Assembly: GCF_000382345.1 (NCBI RefSeq)
Contig: NZ_KB908135.1
Location: 1-33,532 of the forward strand
From: Massilia niastensis DSM 21313
Lineage (GTDB): Bacteria; Pseudomonadota; Gammaproteobacteria; Burkholderiales; Burkholderiaceae_D
Length of the DNA: 33,532 nt
Reading direction: 5' to 3'
Each line of letters begins with the position of its first letter. The stretch's first letter is position 1. Under the pieces are notes generated by a model. It was not told where the DNA came from. It did not search any database and saw nothing but the letters and a program-made list of their open reading frames with translations. Both the position numbers and the translations under genes were made by a program. Shown here piece after piece: positions 18,540 to 27,219 of the stretch.

Positions 18540-19601
18540 TCAGGCAGCCTTCCTGCGGCGCGCGGGCGCGGCGGACTTGGCGGCGGTCTTGGCCGGGGCC
18601 TTGGCGGCAGCCTTCCTGGCCGTCGCCCGCTTGGGCTTGGCCGCGCCGGCAGCGGCGCCGGCGCTGGACGCGCGCGCGGGGGCCTTGCGCGCGCGGGCCG
18701 GCGGCGCTTCGTCCTCGTCGTCTCCGCCCGATGGCTTGCGCGACTTGCGCGGCGGCGGCGGTTCGTCGTCGTCTTCTTCCTCGTCGGCGGTGGCCGCCTT
18801 CGAGGGCTTCTTGCCCAGGCTGGCCTGGAGCAGGGCGACCAGGTCGATGACCTTGCCGGTCTCGCGGGTCTTTTTCTCCGGTTCGGGTTCGGTGATGGTC
18901 TTGGTCTGCCTGGCCTTGACCTTCTTGTGCACCATCGCCAGCACGTCCTCGCGGTAGGTGTCGCGGTACTGCTTCGGGTCCCAGTCCTCGCTCATGCCTT
19001 CGACCAGGGCCATCGCCATCCTGAGCTCCTTGACGGTGACGTCGGCGCTCTTCGAGCGCGCGTGCGGGATCTTCAGTTCGCTGTCGTCGCGGATCTCGTC
19101 CGGGTAACGCAGGGTATTGACGACGATGGTGTCGCCCACGCAGATCAGCGCGGCCAGGTGCTGCTTGACCCGGATCACCACGCGCGCGATGCCGATCCGG
19201 CCGGCTTCGCGCAGGGTCTCGCGCAGCAGGGCGTAGACCTTGTCGCCCCCTTTGCCCGGGGCCAGGTAGTAGGGCTGGTCATAGTAGATCAGAGGGACAT
19301 CCTCGGCCTTCACGAAGGCCACGATGTCGATGGTCTGGGTGGCCTCGGGATTGGCGCGCCGCAGGTCTTCCTCGGACAGCACCACATACTCGCCGTCCGA
19401 ATACTCATAGCCCTTGACGATGTCGTCCCACGAGACTTCCTTGCCGTTGCTCTTGTTGTAGCGCTTGAAACCGACCGGCGAGAAGTCGCGCCGGTCGAGC
19501 ATGGTCAGGTCCAGCCCCTTGTTGTCGACCGCGGGATACATCTCCACCGGGATGTGGACCAGCCCGAAGCTGATCGCACCTTTCCACAGGCTGCGCGCCA
19601 T
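18540..19601 (-). CDS. ku: Ku DNA end-binding protein
   Basis: A 353-residue bacterial Ku. The N-terminus MARSLWKGAISFGLVHIPV is diagnostic, and the ring-forming core fills about residues 1-255. The C-terminal ~100 residues are low complexity: an acidic patch (EEEDDDE), then a Lys/Ala/Pro-rich histone-H1-like tail that probably binds DNA. Ku loads on double-strand break ends and recruits LigD. Start at 19601: the ribosome site GGAGGA overlaps the TAG stop of the upstream SDR gene, suggesting coupled translation. The 22-residue upstream extension overlaps SDR coding and is rejected. Confidence 0.96.
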   Translation of the reverse strand: MARSLWKGAISFGLVHIPVEMYPAVDNKGLDLTMLDRRDFSPVGFKRYNKSNGKEVSWDDIVKGYEYSDGEYVVLSEEDLRRANPEATQTIDIVAFVKAEDVPLIYYDQPYYLAPGKGGDKVYALLRETLREAGRIGIARVVIRVKQHLAALICVGDTIVVNTLRYPDEIRDDSELKIPHARSKSADVTVKELRMAMALVEGMSEDWDPKQYRDTYREDVLAMVHKKVKARQTKTITEPEPEKKTRETGKVIDLVALLQASLGKKPSKAATADEEEDDDEPPPPRKSRKPSGGDDEDEAPPARARKAPARASSAGAAAGAAKPKRATARKAAAKAPAKTAAKSAAPARRRKAA

Positions 19602-19609
19602 GCTTCCTC

Positions 19610-20575
19610 CTATTCGCCCACCACGCCGGTAACCGGCAGCACCACGCCCGTGATGTAGCCGGAGCACACGTTCGATGCCAGGAACACGTAGGCGGGCGAG
19701 AGTTCTTCCGGCTGGGCCGGACGCTTGAACGTGGTGCCGGCGCCGAATTCCTTCATCTGCTCGGGTTGCTGGTCGGCCGGGTTCAGCGGCGTCCAGACCG
19801 GACCCGGGGCCACCGCGTTGACGCGGATGCCCTCGTCGATCAGGCTGGCCGCCAGCGACATCGTGAACGCGTGGATCGCGCCCTTGGTGGCCGAGTAGTC
19901 GAGCAGCCGCTTGGAGCCCTTCAGGCCGGTCACCGAGCCGGTATTGATGATGGCGGCGCCGCGCTTCAGGTGCGGCAGGGCCGCCTTGGCCATGTGGAAG
20001 TAGCCGTAGATATTGGTGCGGAAGGTCTCGTCGAGGCGGTCCTCGGTGATGTCGAGCAGCGAGTGGGCGTGCTCCTGGAAGGCCGCGTTGTTGACCAGGA
20101 CGTCGAGGCGGCCGAATTCGGCCACGATCTTGTCCACCGCTTCCTTGCAGAAGGCTTCGTCCTTGACGTCGCCGGCCACCGTGATGCAGCGCCGGCCCTC
20201 GGCCTCGACGTGGCGCTTGGTCTCGGCGGCGTCCTCGTACTCGTTCAGGTAGAGGATCGCCACGTCCGCGCCTTCGCGGGCGAACAGCACGGCCACCGCG
20301 CGTCCGATCCCGGAATCGCCGCCGGTCACGATCGCGACCTGGCCTGCGAGCTTGCCGCTGCCCTTGTACCCTTCCGCCAGGAATTTCGGCTTCAGGTCCA
20401 TCTGCGCTTCCAGGCCGGGCTTGGCCAGGTGCTGTTGCGGCATCGGCGGAACCGGCTGGTCGACGCCGGTCTGGACCGGCTCGTCGTTCTTTGCTTTCTG
20501 CATGCTGCCGTCGAGCTGGTCCTGGCGGCTCTGGATCGCCTTCTGCTGGTTCGCCACGTCGTCCTGCTGTGCCAT
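19610..20575 (-). CDS. SDR-family NAD(P)-dependent oxidoreductase (YghA/YdaD type)
   Basis: A 321-residue short-chain dehydrogenase. An N-terminal ~75-residue Gln/Pro-rich extension ends in LKPKFLAEGYKGSGKLAGQVA. The cofactor loop TGGDSGIG is at 84-91, NNAA at 162-165, and the catalytic Ser214, Tyr227 and Lys231 (YSATKG) follow. It belongs to the general-stress SDR type; the substrate is unknown. GGAGAA lies 7 nt before the ATG. First gene of the SDR - ku - membrane protein unit; its stop codon lies in ku's ribosome site. The pairing with ku suggests shared stress regulation rather than a role in repair chemistry. Confidence 0.93.
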   Translation of the reverse strand: MAQQDDVANQQKAIQSRQDQLDGSMQKAKNDEPVQTGVDQPVPPMPQQHLAKPGLEAQMDLKPKFLAEGYKGSGKLAGQVAIVTGGDSGIGRAVAVLFAREGADVAILYLNEYEDAAETKRHVEAEGRRCITVAGDVKDEAFCKEAVDKIVAEFGRLDVLVNNAAFQEHAHSLLDITEDRLDETFRTNIYGYFHMAKAALPHLKRGAAIINTGSVTGLKGSKRLLDYSATKGAIHAFTMSLAASLIDEGIRVNAVAPGPVWTPLNPADQQPEQMKEFGAGTTFKRPAQPEELSPAYVFLASNVCSGYITGVVLPVTGVVGE

Positions 20576-20732
20576 CACACTTCTCCCATGAACGGTTCTT
20601 CGACCGGGACAGTATTCAGCGCGCAGGCCGGGCGGACGGTGCGGTTCCACACACATCGACACATTTCCGCTATCTTGGCGGTAACCTTTATGGCAAACTT
20701 CCGGCCACTTCGATGCATGACAGGGAAAACAG

Positions 20733-22199
20733 ATGTCTCAGCAGGACGGCACGCCCGCGCGCTCCAGCGCCTTATTCGTCAACCCGGTCGGCCAGCGCCG
20801 CGCCGAGTTCCAGCAGGCCTGCGCGCCCCTGTTCGGGAAGCTGCGGGTGGCCGACGGCGCGGCGCAGGCGCAGTCGCTGCTGGCGCGCGAACCGGCCGAC
20901 CTGCTGGTGCTGGACCTGGAGCGTTTCGAGCTGGGCATCGACCTGGCGGCGCTGGGCGCGCTGGTCGCACAGCGCGCCGGGGCGCCGGTGCTGGTGCTGT
21001 GCCCGTTCACCAATGCGCGCTGGCTGCCGGCCCTGATGGCCTTCGGTCCGATCGAGTATGCGATCGGTCCCCTCCAGCCCCCTGAAACGCAGGCCGTGCT
21101 GGCCGCGCGCCTGGAAGCCGGCTCCGCGCCGCCGCCCGAACCCACGCCGCGCGAAGAGGAACTGCGCGTGCTGCTGGCGGTGCGTACCGCGGCCCAGCGT
21201 GCGCTCGACGAATCCGACGACAGCGCGCGCTTCGCGGAACGGCTGTGCGAAGCCCTGGCCGGCTGGCCCGGGGTCGTGCACGCCGCCATGTTCCACCTGC
21301 GCGACGGCGACCTGCACCTGGAAGCGGAGCAGGGCGCCACCGGGCTGCGCCTGGCGCCGCTGCTGCTGCGCGAGGGCCGGCTGCTGCATTCGCCGCTGCG
21401 CCACGCCTTCCCCGGCCTGCTGGCCGCGGCCACCGGCGAGTTCACCCTGCTCGACGCGCCGGGCAAGGCGGGCGAACCGGAGCTGGCCGACAGCCTGAAA
21501 GGCTACGGCGTGCAGATGGTGGTCGGCCTGCCGGTCCCGGCCCAGGGACCGGGCACGCCGCGCGGTTCGCTGTGCCTGCTGTTCGACCATGCCCGGCCCT
21601 TCTCGCGCGCGCAGCTGGCCGCGCTCGACGACCTGGCGCTGGTCGCCGTCTTCGGCCTGCGCATGGCTGAACTGGGCCGCGAGAACGAGGAACTGCTGGC
21701 GCGCGTGACCCACCTGGCGACCACCGACGCCCTGACCGGCATCGCCAACCGCCGCCATGGCGAGGTGCTGCTGGAGCAGGAGATCAGGCGCGCGCGCCGC
21801 TACCGGCTGCCGCTGGCCCTGATCGGCTTCGACATCGACCGCTTCAGCACCATCAACGATACCTATGGCCATCCGGTGGGCGACATCGCGCTGCGCACCG
21901 TGGCCGACACCGCGCGCGCGCTGCTGCGTTCGAGCGATGTGCTGGTGCGCGCGGGCGGCGAGGAATTCGTGGTGATCGCGCCCCATACCAGCGCGATCGA
22001 CGGCCTGAAGATGGCGGAAAAGCTGCGCGTGGCCATCGAACAGGCCGAGATCCCGGGCTGCGACCACGTGACGGTCAGCCTCGGAGTGGCCCAGCTGGGC
22101 GAGACCGAGAGCGGCGACTCGCTCACGGTGCGCGTCAATGCGGCGCTGGCGCGCGCCAAGCGGGCAGGGCGCAACTGCGTCGAACTGGCGATGCAGTAA
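20733..22199 (+). CDS. GGDEF-domain diguanylate cyclase with receiver-like and GAF domains
   Basis: A 488-residue protein. Residues ~8-125 resemble a CheY-like receiver, with Asp61 in LLVLDLERF as the possible phosphoacceptor, but the rest of the receiver motifs are weak. A GAF-like domain spans ~150-310. The GGDEF domain (~325-488) has an intact active site, GGEEF at 408-412, and an inhibitory RSSD site at 399-402. It is therefore predicted to make cyclic di-GMP and to be product-inhibited. No EAL domain. The Shine-Dalgarno is weak (AGGG). It is divergent from the SDR gene. Confidence 0.92.
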   Translation: MSQQDGTPARSSALFVNPVGQRRAEFQQACAPLFGKLRVADGAAQAQSLLAREPADLLVLDLERFELGIDLAALGALVAQRAGAPVLVLCPFTNARWLPALMAFGPIEYAIGPLQPPETQAVLAARLEAGSAPPPEPTPREEELRVLLAVRTAAQRALDESDDSARFAERLCEALAGWPGVVHAAMFHLRDGDLHLEAEQGATGLRLAPLLLREGRLLHSPLRHAFPGLLAAATGEFTLLDAPGKAGEPELADSLKGYGVQMVVGLPVPAQGPGTPRGSLCLLFDHARPFSRAQLAALDDLALVAVFGLRMAELGRENEELLARVTHLATTDALTGIANRRHGEVLLEQEIRRARRYRLPLALIGFDIDRFSTINDTYGHPVGDIALRTVADTARALLRSSDVLVRAGGEEFVVIAPHTSAIDGLKMAEKLRVAIEQAEIPGCDHVTVSLGVAQLGETESGDSLTVRVNAALARAKRAGRNCVELAMQ

Positions 22200-22238
22200 G
22201 GCCGCGCCAGGCTATCCTTGACATTCAGGTAAGACGAC

Positions 22239-23870
22239 ATGCTTCAGTGGTTGCGGCAGTACCGGCGCGCGATGCTGCCGGGTGACATCAGCGCCGGCAT
22301 CGTGGTGGCGATGATGATGATCCCCCAGGGCATGGCCTACGCGCTGGTGGCCGGTTTGCCGCCGGTGGCGGGCATCTACGCCAGCATCGTGCCGCCGCTG
22401 CTGTACGCCCTGTTCGGCACCAGCGGCACGCAGTCGGTGGGGCCGATGGCGATCGTCTCGCTGATGACGGCATCCGCGCTGGCGCCGCTGGCCGCGCCCG
22501 GCAGCGGCTTGTACGGCGTGCTGGCGGCGCAGCTGGCGCTGCTGTCGGGCGTGGTGCTGCTGGCCTGCGGCCTGCTGCGCATCGGCTTCCTGGCCAATTT
22601 CTTTTCCCGTCCCGTCCTGAGCGGGTTCACGATCGGTTCCGCCTTCCTGATCGCCTGGGGCCAGGTGCGCCCCCTGCTGGGCGACATGCCGCCGCAGATG
22701 CACTGGCCCAGCGCCCTGCTGGGCCTGGGCTCGCTGGCGCTGCTGGTGGCGGCGCGCCAGTGGCTGGCCGCGGCGCTGCGTGCGCTCGGCCTGGGACCGG
22801 TGGCCGCCGATATCGGCGCCAAGCTGGCGCCGATGCTGGTGGTGCTGGGCGCGACCTTGCTCGGACCCGTGCTCAGGTACGACCTGTACGGGGTGGCGAC
22901 CACCGGCGCGGTGCCGGCCGGCCTGCCGGCGCTGAACCTCGCGACCTCCGCGGCGCACTGGGAAGCGCTGCTGCAGCCGGCGCTCCTGATCGGCTTCATG
23001 ATATTCCTGATCAGTATGTCGGGCGCCCAGACCCTGGCGCTCAAGCGCGGCGAAAAGCTGGGCAGCAACCATGAACTGGTGGGCCTGGGCGCGGCCAACA
23101 TCGGCAGCGCGCTGTCGGGCGGCTTTCCGGTCACCGGCAGCATCTCGCGCTCGGCGGTGAATTTCGCCGCCGGCGCCAACAGCCAGCTCGCCAGCGTGAT
23201 CACGGCCGGCCTGCTGGTCCTGGCCCTGGTGGCGCCGACCGGCTGGCTGGCGCTGCTGCCGCTGCCGACCCTGGCGGCGACCATCATCATCGCGGTGCTG
23301 GGCATGCTCGACCTGTCGACCCTGCGCACCGCCTGGCGCTACGACCGCGCCGACGCCGCGGCGCTGGTGGCGACGGCCGCCGGGGTGCTGGCGCTGGGCG
23401 TGGAGGCGGGCGTGGTGATCGGCGTGGCGCTGTCGATCGGCGCGCTGATCTGGCGCGCCAGCCGCCCGCACATCGCGGTCCTCGGACGCATCGCGGGCAC
23501 CGAGCATTTCCGCAACGTCGAGCGCTATTCGACCGAGACCGCGCCGGGCCTGCTGATGATGCGGATCGACGCCGGCCTGTTCTTCGGCAATGTGGAAGCG
23601 GTCAACGAGCGCATCGAGGACGAGCTGGCGGCGGCCCCCGGCACGCGCCACCTGGTGCTGGTGCTGTCGGCCGTGAATGCGATCGACACCTCGGCGCTGT
23701 TCGGGCTGGCGGAGCTGAACGGCTCGCTGCGCCAGCGCGGCATCGCACTGCACCTGGCCGAGGTCAAGGGGCCGGTGATCGACCGCCTGAAGCAGAGCGA
23801 GCTGCTGGCCACGCTGAACGGCGAGGTGTTCCTGAGCGCCGCGATGGCCTGGGACCGGCTGGCCGGCTGA
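22239..23870 (+). CDS. SulP-family inorganic anion transporter
   Basis: A 543-residue SulP/SLC26-family permease. Its many membrane helices start with the family block GDISAGIVVAMMMIPQGMAYA and GLPPVAGIYASIVPPLLYALFG. A cytoplasmic STAS domain covers about residues 430-540, with the IDTSALFGLAEL helix. Family substrates are sulfate, bicarbonate and other anions; no carbonic anhydrase or sulfur gene lies nearby to decide. It starts 39 bp after the GGDEF gene on the same strand. Confidence 0.95.
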   Translation: MLQWLRQYRRAMLPGDISAGIVVAMMMIPQGMAYALVAGLPPVAGIYASIVPPLLYALFGTSGTQSVGPMAIVSLMTASALAPLAAPGSGLYGVLAAQLALLSGVVLLACGLLRIGFLANFFSRPVLSGFTIGSAFLIAWGQVRPLLGDMPPQMHWPSALLGLGSLALLVAARQWLAAALRALGLGPVAADIGAKLAPMLVVLGATLLGPVLRYDLYGVATTGAVPAGLPALNLATSAAHWEALLQPALLIGFMIFLISMSGAQTLALKRGEKLGSNHELVGLGAANIGSALSGGFPVTGSISRSAVNFAAGANSQLASVITAGLLVLALVAPTGWLALLPLPTLAATIIIAVLGMLDLSTLRTAWRYDRADAAALVATAAGVLALGVEAGVVIGVALSIGALIWRASRPHIAVLGRIAGTEHFRNVERYSTETAPGLLMMRIDAGLFFGNVEAVNERIEDELAAAPGTRHLVLVLSAVNAIDTSALFGLAELNGSLRQRGIALHLAEVKGPVIDRLKQSELLATLNGEVFLSAAMAWDRLAG

Positions 23871-23939
23871 GCGTCCGGAAGGCGGGCCCGGTCCGTCTAG
23901 CGTGCTAAGCTTATGCTTCCCGACAATGCGGAGACACCC

Positions 23940-24092
23940 ATGCGCCATCTGCCGACCCTGGCCCTGTTCGCCGCCGCCGCGCTGCTCTGGTACCTGGGGC
24001 TGAGCGAGGACGCGGTCTTGGTGATGGCAGCCGCCGGGACGGTCGAACTGTTCGCATGGAAGCGCCTGCTCAAGCGCCGGCAATCTAGCTGA
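23940..24092 (+). CDS. 50-residue membrane protein
   Basis: A short open frame with ATG at 23940, GGAGA 7 nt upstream and a TGA stop at 24090-24092. The protein begins MRHLPTLALFAAAALLWYLG, has a second hydrophobic stretch (VLVMAAAGTVELFAW) and ends in a basic KRLLKRRQSS tail, the pattern of a small two-helix inner-membrane protein. It follows the SulP gene after 69 bp. No known family is recognised. Confidence 0.6.
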   Translation: MRHLPTLALFAAAALLWYLGLSEDAVLVMAAAGTVELFAWKRLLKRRQSS

Positions 24093-24205
24093 TAAGCAAG
24101 ATTTTTTATTGACCGGAAACAAAGGGTCTACTACGATTGTTTCAGCGTGGCATCGGTTAGCGCATGCCGCCACCATTTGCGTGGGCTGGACCAGACGAGG
24201 TAGCC

Positions 24206-25990
24206 ATGACCCGAGACGCCGCGTTCGCCTATCCTTTCCATGTCCGGCAAGCCATCTGCGCCGGCCTGCTGGCCGCCTGCACGGCGTCGCCGGCGCAGGG
24301 CGCCGAGTTCAAGGCGAGCGCCAGGATCACCTATGGCGAAGTGCTGCGCACGCAGGCGCGCGATCCCGGCCTCCTGACCGGCGTGAATGCCGCCGCGCTC
24401 GGGCTGGCCGGCCGTGGCAGCGGCGGCAATGCGGACGACGCGAACACCAACTACGCACGCTGGGACGCCGCTTCGCGCGCGGCCAAGGCCTTGCTCGAGG
24501 TATCGGGCAGCGCGGGACCGTGGTCGGGACTGGTGCGCATCAAGGCCTGGAGCGATATCGGCCTGCGCCATGACGGCCGCCCCTGGGGCAATGTGGCGAA
24601 CGGCTATGCCGCCGGAGAGCCGCTGGACGATGCGGGCGCGCCCCGCTTGTCGCGCTTTTCCGGCCTGGCCGTGCTGGATGCCTGGGTGCAGGGCGTGGCG
24701 CGGCTGGGCGACATGCAGCTGCTGGGGCGTGTCGGCCAGCAGTCGCTCGACTGGGGCGGGCGCTCGCTGACCCCGGGCGGCCTCGAAGCCCTGAATCCAC
24801 GCGACCTGCCGGCGTTGCGGCGCGCCGGCGCGGTGCCGGCGGAAGCGAGCGTGCCGCGGCCGATGCTGTTCGGACGTGTCGAAGCGCTGCCCGGACTGGC
24901 GCTCGAAGCCTGGTACCAGACCCGCTTCCGGCCCACGGCGCTGGACATGTGCGGCTCGCTGTGGTCGCTGAGCGACTATGTGGTCGATGGCTGCGACCGG
25001 GTGATGTCGGGTCAGCCGGCCGTCAGCGACCGCGCGCGGCTGCCGCTCGGCGCTTTCCAGAAACGGCTGGCGACGCCCAGGGTCGACGGCGGCGAATCCG
25101 GGATCGGCCTGACCTGGCGCGCGCCGGGACTGGCGACGGAATTCGGCGTCCATCATGCGCGCTATGACTCGCGCGTGGCCATCCCCGGCCTGCGGCGCAG
25201 CACCCGCGCCGGCGGACCGGCCCTGGTCGCGGGCGATCCGGACGGGCGCAACATGGCCTATTTCACCGAATACCCGCAAGACCTGCGCATCACGGCCGCC
25301 ACCTTCGCCCACCGGCGCGGGGCCGCGAGCGTGCATGGCGAACTGTCCTATCGCCCCGGCACGCCGTTCATGCTGGCGCCCGGCGACGTGCTGCCGCCCT
25401 TCCTGAGCGCCGCCGCGCCTTCGCTGCTGCGCGCACGCGCCGATGCGGTGGCGCCCGGAGCCCTGTTCCATGGCTACGACCTGGTGCCGATGTGGCAGGC
25501 CCAGCTTGGACTGCGCCACGAGCTGGCGCTGGCCGGCATGCAGGTCGTGCTGGGCGTGGAAGCGGCCGCCAAGCATGCGGCCGGCCTGCCGGACCAGGCG
25601 CTGCTGCGCTACGGCCGCGCCGACATCTTCGGCGTCGGGCCGATCCACGGCGCGTGCACGCCGACCACCGGCGACGCGGCGCGCCAGTGCAGCCTGCGCG
25701 GCTATGCGACCGCGAACGCGTGGGGCTACCGGGTCAGGCTGGACGCGCGCCTGCCGCCGCTGGCGCCGCAGCTGGCGGCCAGCCTGGGCCTGCTGTTCGT
25801 GCACGACGTGAAGGGCTGGTCGGGTGACTTCCTGCTCAACGAGGGCCGCAAGTCGCTGGCCCTGGGGCTGCGCTTCGAGTACCGCCAGCGCTACCTGGCC
25901 GAGCTGGGCTACGCGCCGGCCTGGGGCGGGGACTACAACCCGGCGGCCGACCGCGATACGGCGTCGTTCGCGCTCGGGCTGCGCTTCTGA
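24206..25990 (+). CDS. DUF1302-type outer-membrane beta-barrel protein
   Basis: A 594-residue protein with a signal peptide ending near SPAQG/AEF. The segment RVGQQSLDWGGRSLTPGGLE and ALNPRDLPALRRAGA, followed by ALEAWYQTRFRP, is the family's conserved core. It ends in ALGLRF, the terminal-phenylalanine signal of barrels inserted by the Bam complex. Start chosen at ATG 24206 with GAGG 6 nt upstream; an in-frame ATG at 24164 would give no proper signal peptide start. DUF1302 genes usually sit beside a DUF1329 gene, which is absent here. Function is not known; transport or binding of hydrophobic compounds has been suggested for the family. Confidence 0.85.
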   Translation: MTRDAAFAYPFHVRQAICAGLLAACTASPAQGAEFKASARITYGEVLRTQARDPGLLTGVNAAALGLAGRGSGGNADDANTNYARWDAASRAAKALLEVSGSAGPWSGLVRIKAWSDIGLRHDGRPWGNVANGYAAGEPLDDAGAPRLSRFSGLAVLDAWVQGVARLGDMQLLGRVGQQSLDWGGRSLTPGGLEALNPRDLPALRRAGAVPAEASVPRPMLFGRVEALPGLALEAWYQTRFRPTALDMCGSLWSLSDYVVDGCDRVMSGQPAVSDRARLPLGAFQKRLATPRVDGGESGIGLTWRAPGLATEFGVHHARYDSRVAIPGLRRSTRAGGPALVAGDPDGRNMAYFTEYPQDLRITAATFAHRRGAASVHGELSYRPGTPFMLAPGDVLPPFLSAAAPSLLRARADAVAPGALFHGYDLVPMWQAQLGLRHELALAGMQVVLGVEAAAKHAAGLPDQALLRYGRADIFGVGPIHGACTPTTGDAARQCSLRGYATANAWGYRVRLDARLPPLAPQLAASLGLLFVHDVKGWSGDFLLNEGRKSLALGLRFEYRQRYLAELGYAPAWGGDYNPAADRDTASFALGLRF

Positions 25991-26040
25991 GCCGCCGGCG
26001 GCAGGCTGCAGGCTTTGGAGGTGGAATCAGGCGGGAAGGA

Positions 26041-26670
26041 TCAGGCGCGCTTGCGCTGCTCGCCGGCGTGGTCGCGCTGGGCGAGCTGGATCGGCGCGGC
26101 GTCCTGCGGGTTGAGGGCCACGCAATCGCGGTAGACGGCGCGGATGGCGGCCAGGTCGCGCTCGGTGTCGCCGCTCAGGTCGAGCGTATCGACGACGCGC
26201 ATTTCCTTTTTCTTGTAGTCGAGGCAGATCAGGACCAGCGGCACCCTGGCGGCCAGCGCCAGGTGGTAGAAGCCGCTCTTCCAGTGCGGACGGTAGCTGC
26301 GCGTGCCTTCCGGGGTGATCGCGACCCAGCACCACTTCGAGGCCAGCATCTGCTGGGCCAGGTGGCGGGTAGCGCCCATCGGCGCGCTGCGGTCGACGGC
26401 GATGCCGCCCCAGTAGCGCATCACCCGGCCCATCGCGCCGCGGAACAGCGTGTCCTTGGCCAGCCAGCGGAACTGCAGGCCGACCGCCCACTTGGCGAGC
26501 AGGCCGATGAGGAAATCCCAGTTCGAGGTGTGCGGATAGACGACCGCGATGCCGTGCGGCCCCGGCAGCGGCTTGAAGGCCAGGCGCCAGCCGAGCAGGT
26601 TGAGCAGGCGCAGCGCGCTGCGCTGGCCCCAGGTGGGCAGGGCTGCGGGGCGCAGCAGGTAATCGCTCAT
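26041..26670 (-). CDS. PlsC-like 1-acyl-glycerol-phosphate acyltransferase family protein
   Basis: A 209-residue acyltransferase. The catalytic H-x4-D motif is HTSNWD (His47, Asp52), and the phosphate-binding motif is PEGTRS (Glu121-Arg124). It lies within a short-type PlsC-like domain, so it probably acylates a lysophospholipid or related acceptor at the inner membrane. ATG at 26670 with GGAG about 5 nt upstream; a GTG two codons earlier has no ribosome site. It is convergent with the DUF1302 gene and divergent from the arsC-like gene. Confidence 0.9.
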   Translation of the reverse strand: MSDYLLRPAALPTWGQRSALRLLNLLGWRLAFKPLPGPHGIAVVYPHTSNWDFLIGLLAKWAVGLQFRWLAKDTLFRGAMGRVMRYWGGIAVDRSAPMGATRHLAQQMLASKWCWVAITPEGTRSYRPHWKSGFYHLALAARVPLVLICLDYKKKEMRVVDTLDLSGDTERDLAAIRAVYRDCVALNPQDAAPIQLAQRDHAGEQRKRA

Positions 26671-26833
26671 CGTCACTCCGTCGCAGGCGTCATGAAGTTA
26701 TCTTGGGGCAGGTGTCATTACACCACAGAAATTAAGCGAGGAATTCTAGCGGCAGCGGGACGGGCGTACAAGCGAAAAAGCTGGTGCCGGGTATGAGGTG
26801 TGGTTATCATGCCGCTGTTGAAACGGCACTGTT

Positions 26834-27187
26834 ATGAAGATGGATATCACGATTTACCACAACCCGCGCTGCGGCACCTCGCGTACTACCCTGGCGGCCA
26901 TCCGCGACGCCGGCCATGAACCCCGGGTCGTCGACTACCTGGCCACTCCGCCGGAGCGCGAAGCGCTGCGCGCGATGATCCGCGACGCCGGCCTAAGCGT
27001 GCGCGAAGCGGTGCGCAGCAAGGAAGCGCTGTATGGCGAACTGAAGCTGGACGCGCCCGGCGTGGATGACGAGGCCCTGCTCGACGCGATGCTGGCCCAC
27101 CCGGTGCTGATCAATCGGCCCTTCGTCGTCACGCCCAGGGGCGTGCGCCTGTGCCGGCCGGTCGAGCGCGTGCACGAGATCCTGTAA
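26834..27187 (+). CDS. arsC: ArsC-family arsenate reductase (glutaredoxin type)
   Basis: A 117-residue thioredoxin-fold protein. The catalytic Cys13 is in HNPRCGTSR, and the arsenate-binding arginines Arg61, Arg95 (INRP) and Arg108 (LCRP) correspond to E. coli ArsC Cys12, Arg60, Arg94 and Arg107. It would reduce arsenate to arsenite using glutathione and glutaredoxin. It is shorter than plasmid ArsC (141 residues), typical of chromosomal homologues. No arsR or efflux gene is nearby, so a true resistance role is uncertain. ATG at 26834 or 26840; the Shine-Dalgarno is weak. Confidence 0.92.
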   Translation: MKMDITIYHNPRCGTSRTTLAAIRDAGHEPRVVDYLATPPEREALRAMIRDAGLSVREAVRSKEALYGELKLDAPGVDDEALLDAMLAHPVLINRPFVVTPRGVRLCRPVERVHEIL

Positions 27188-27219
27188 GGGCGTGCGCGCG
27201 CCCGCGCAGGGGCTGCGAT

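Noticed and set aside
22212..24176. 654-codon open frame on the minus strand
   Set aside because: It is antisense to the SulP gene; the product is low-complexity Gln/Arg/His.
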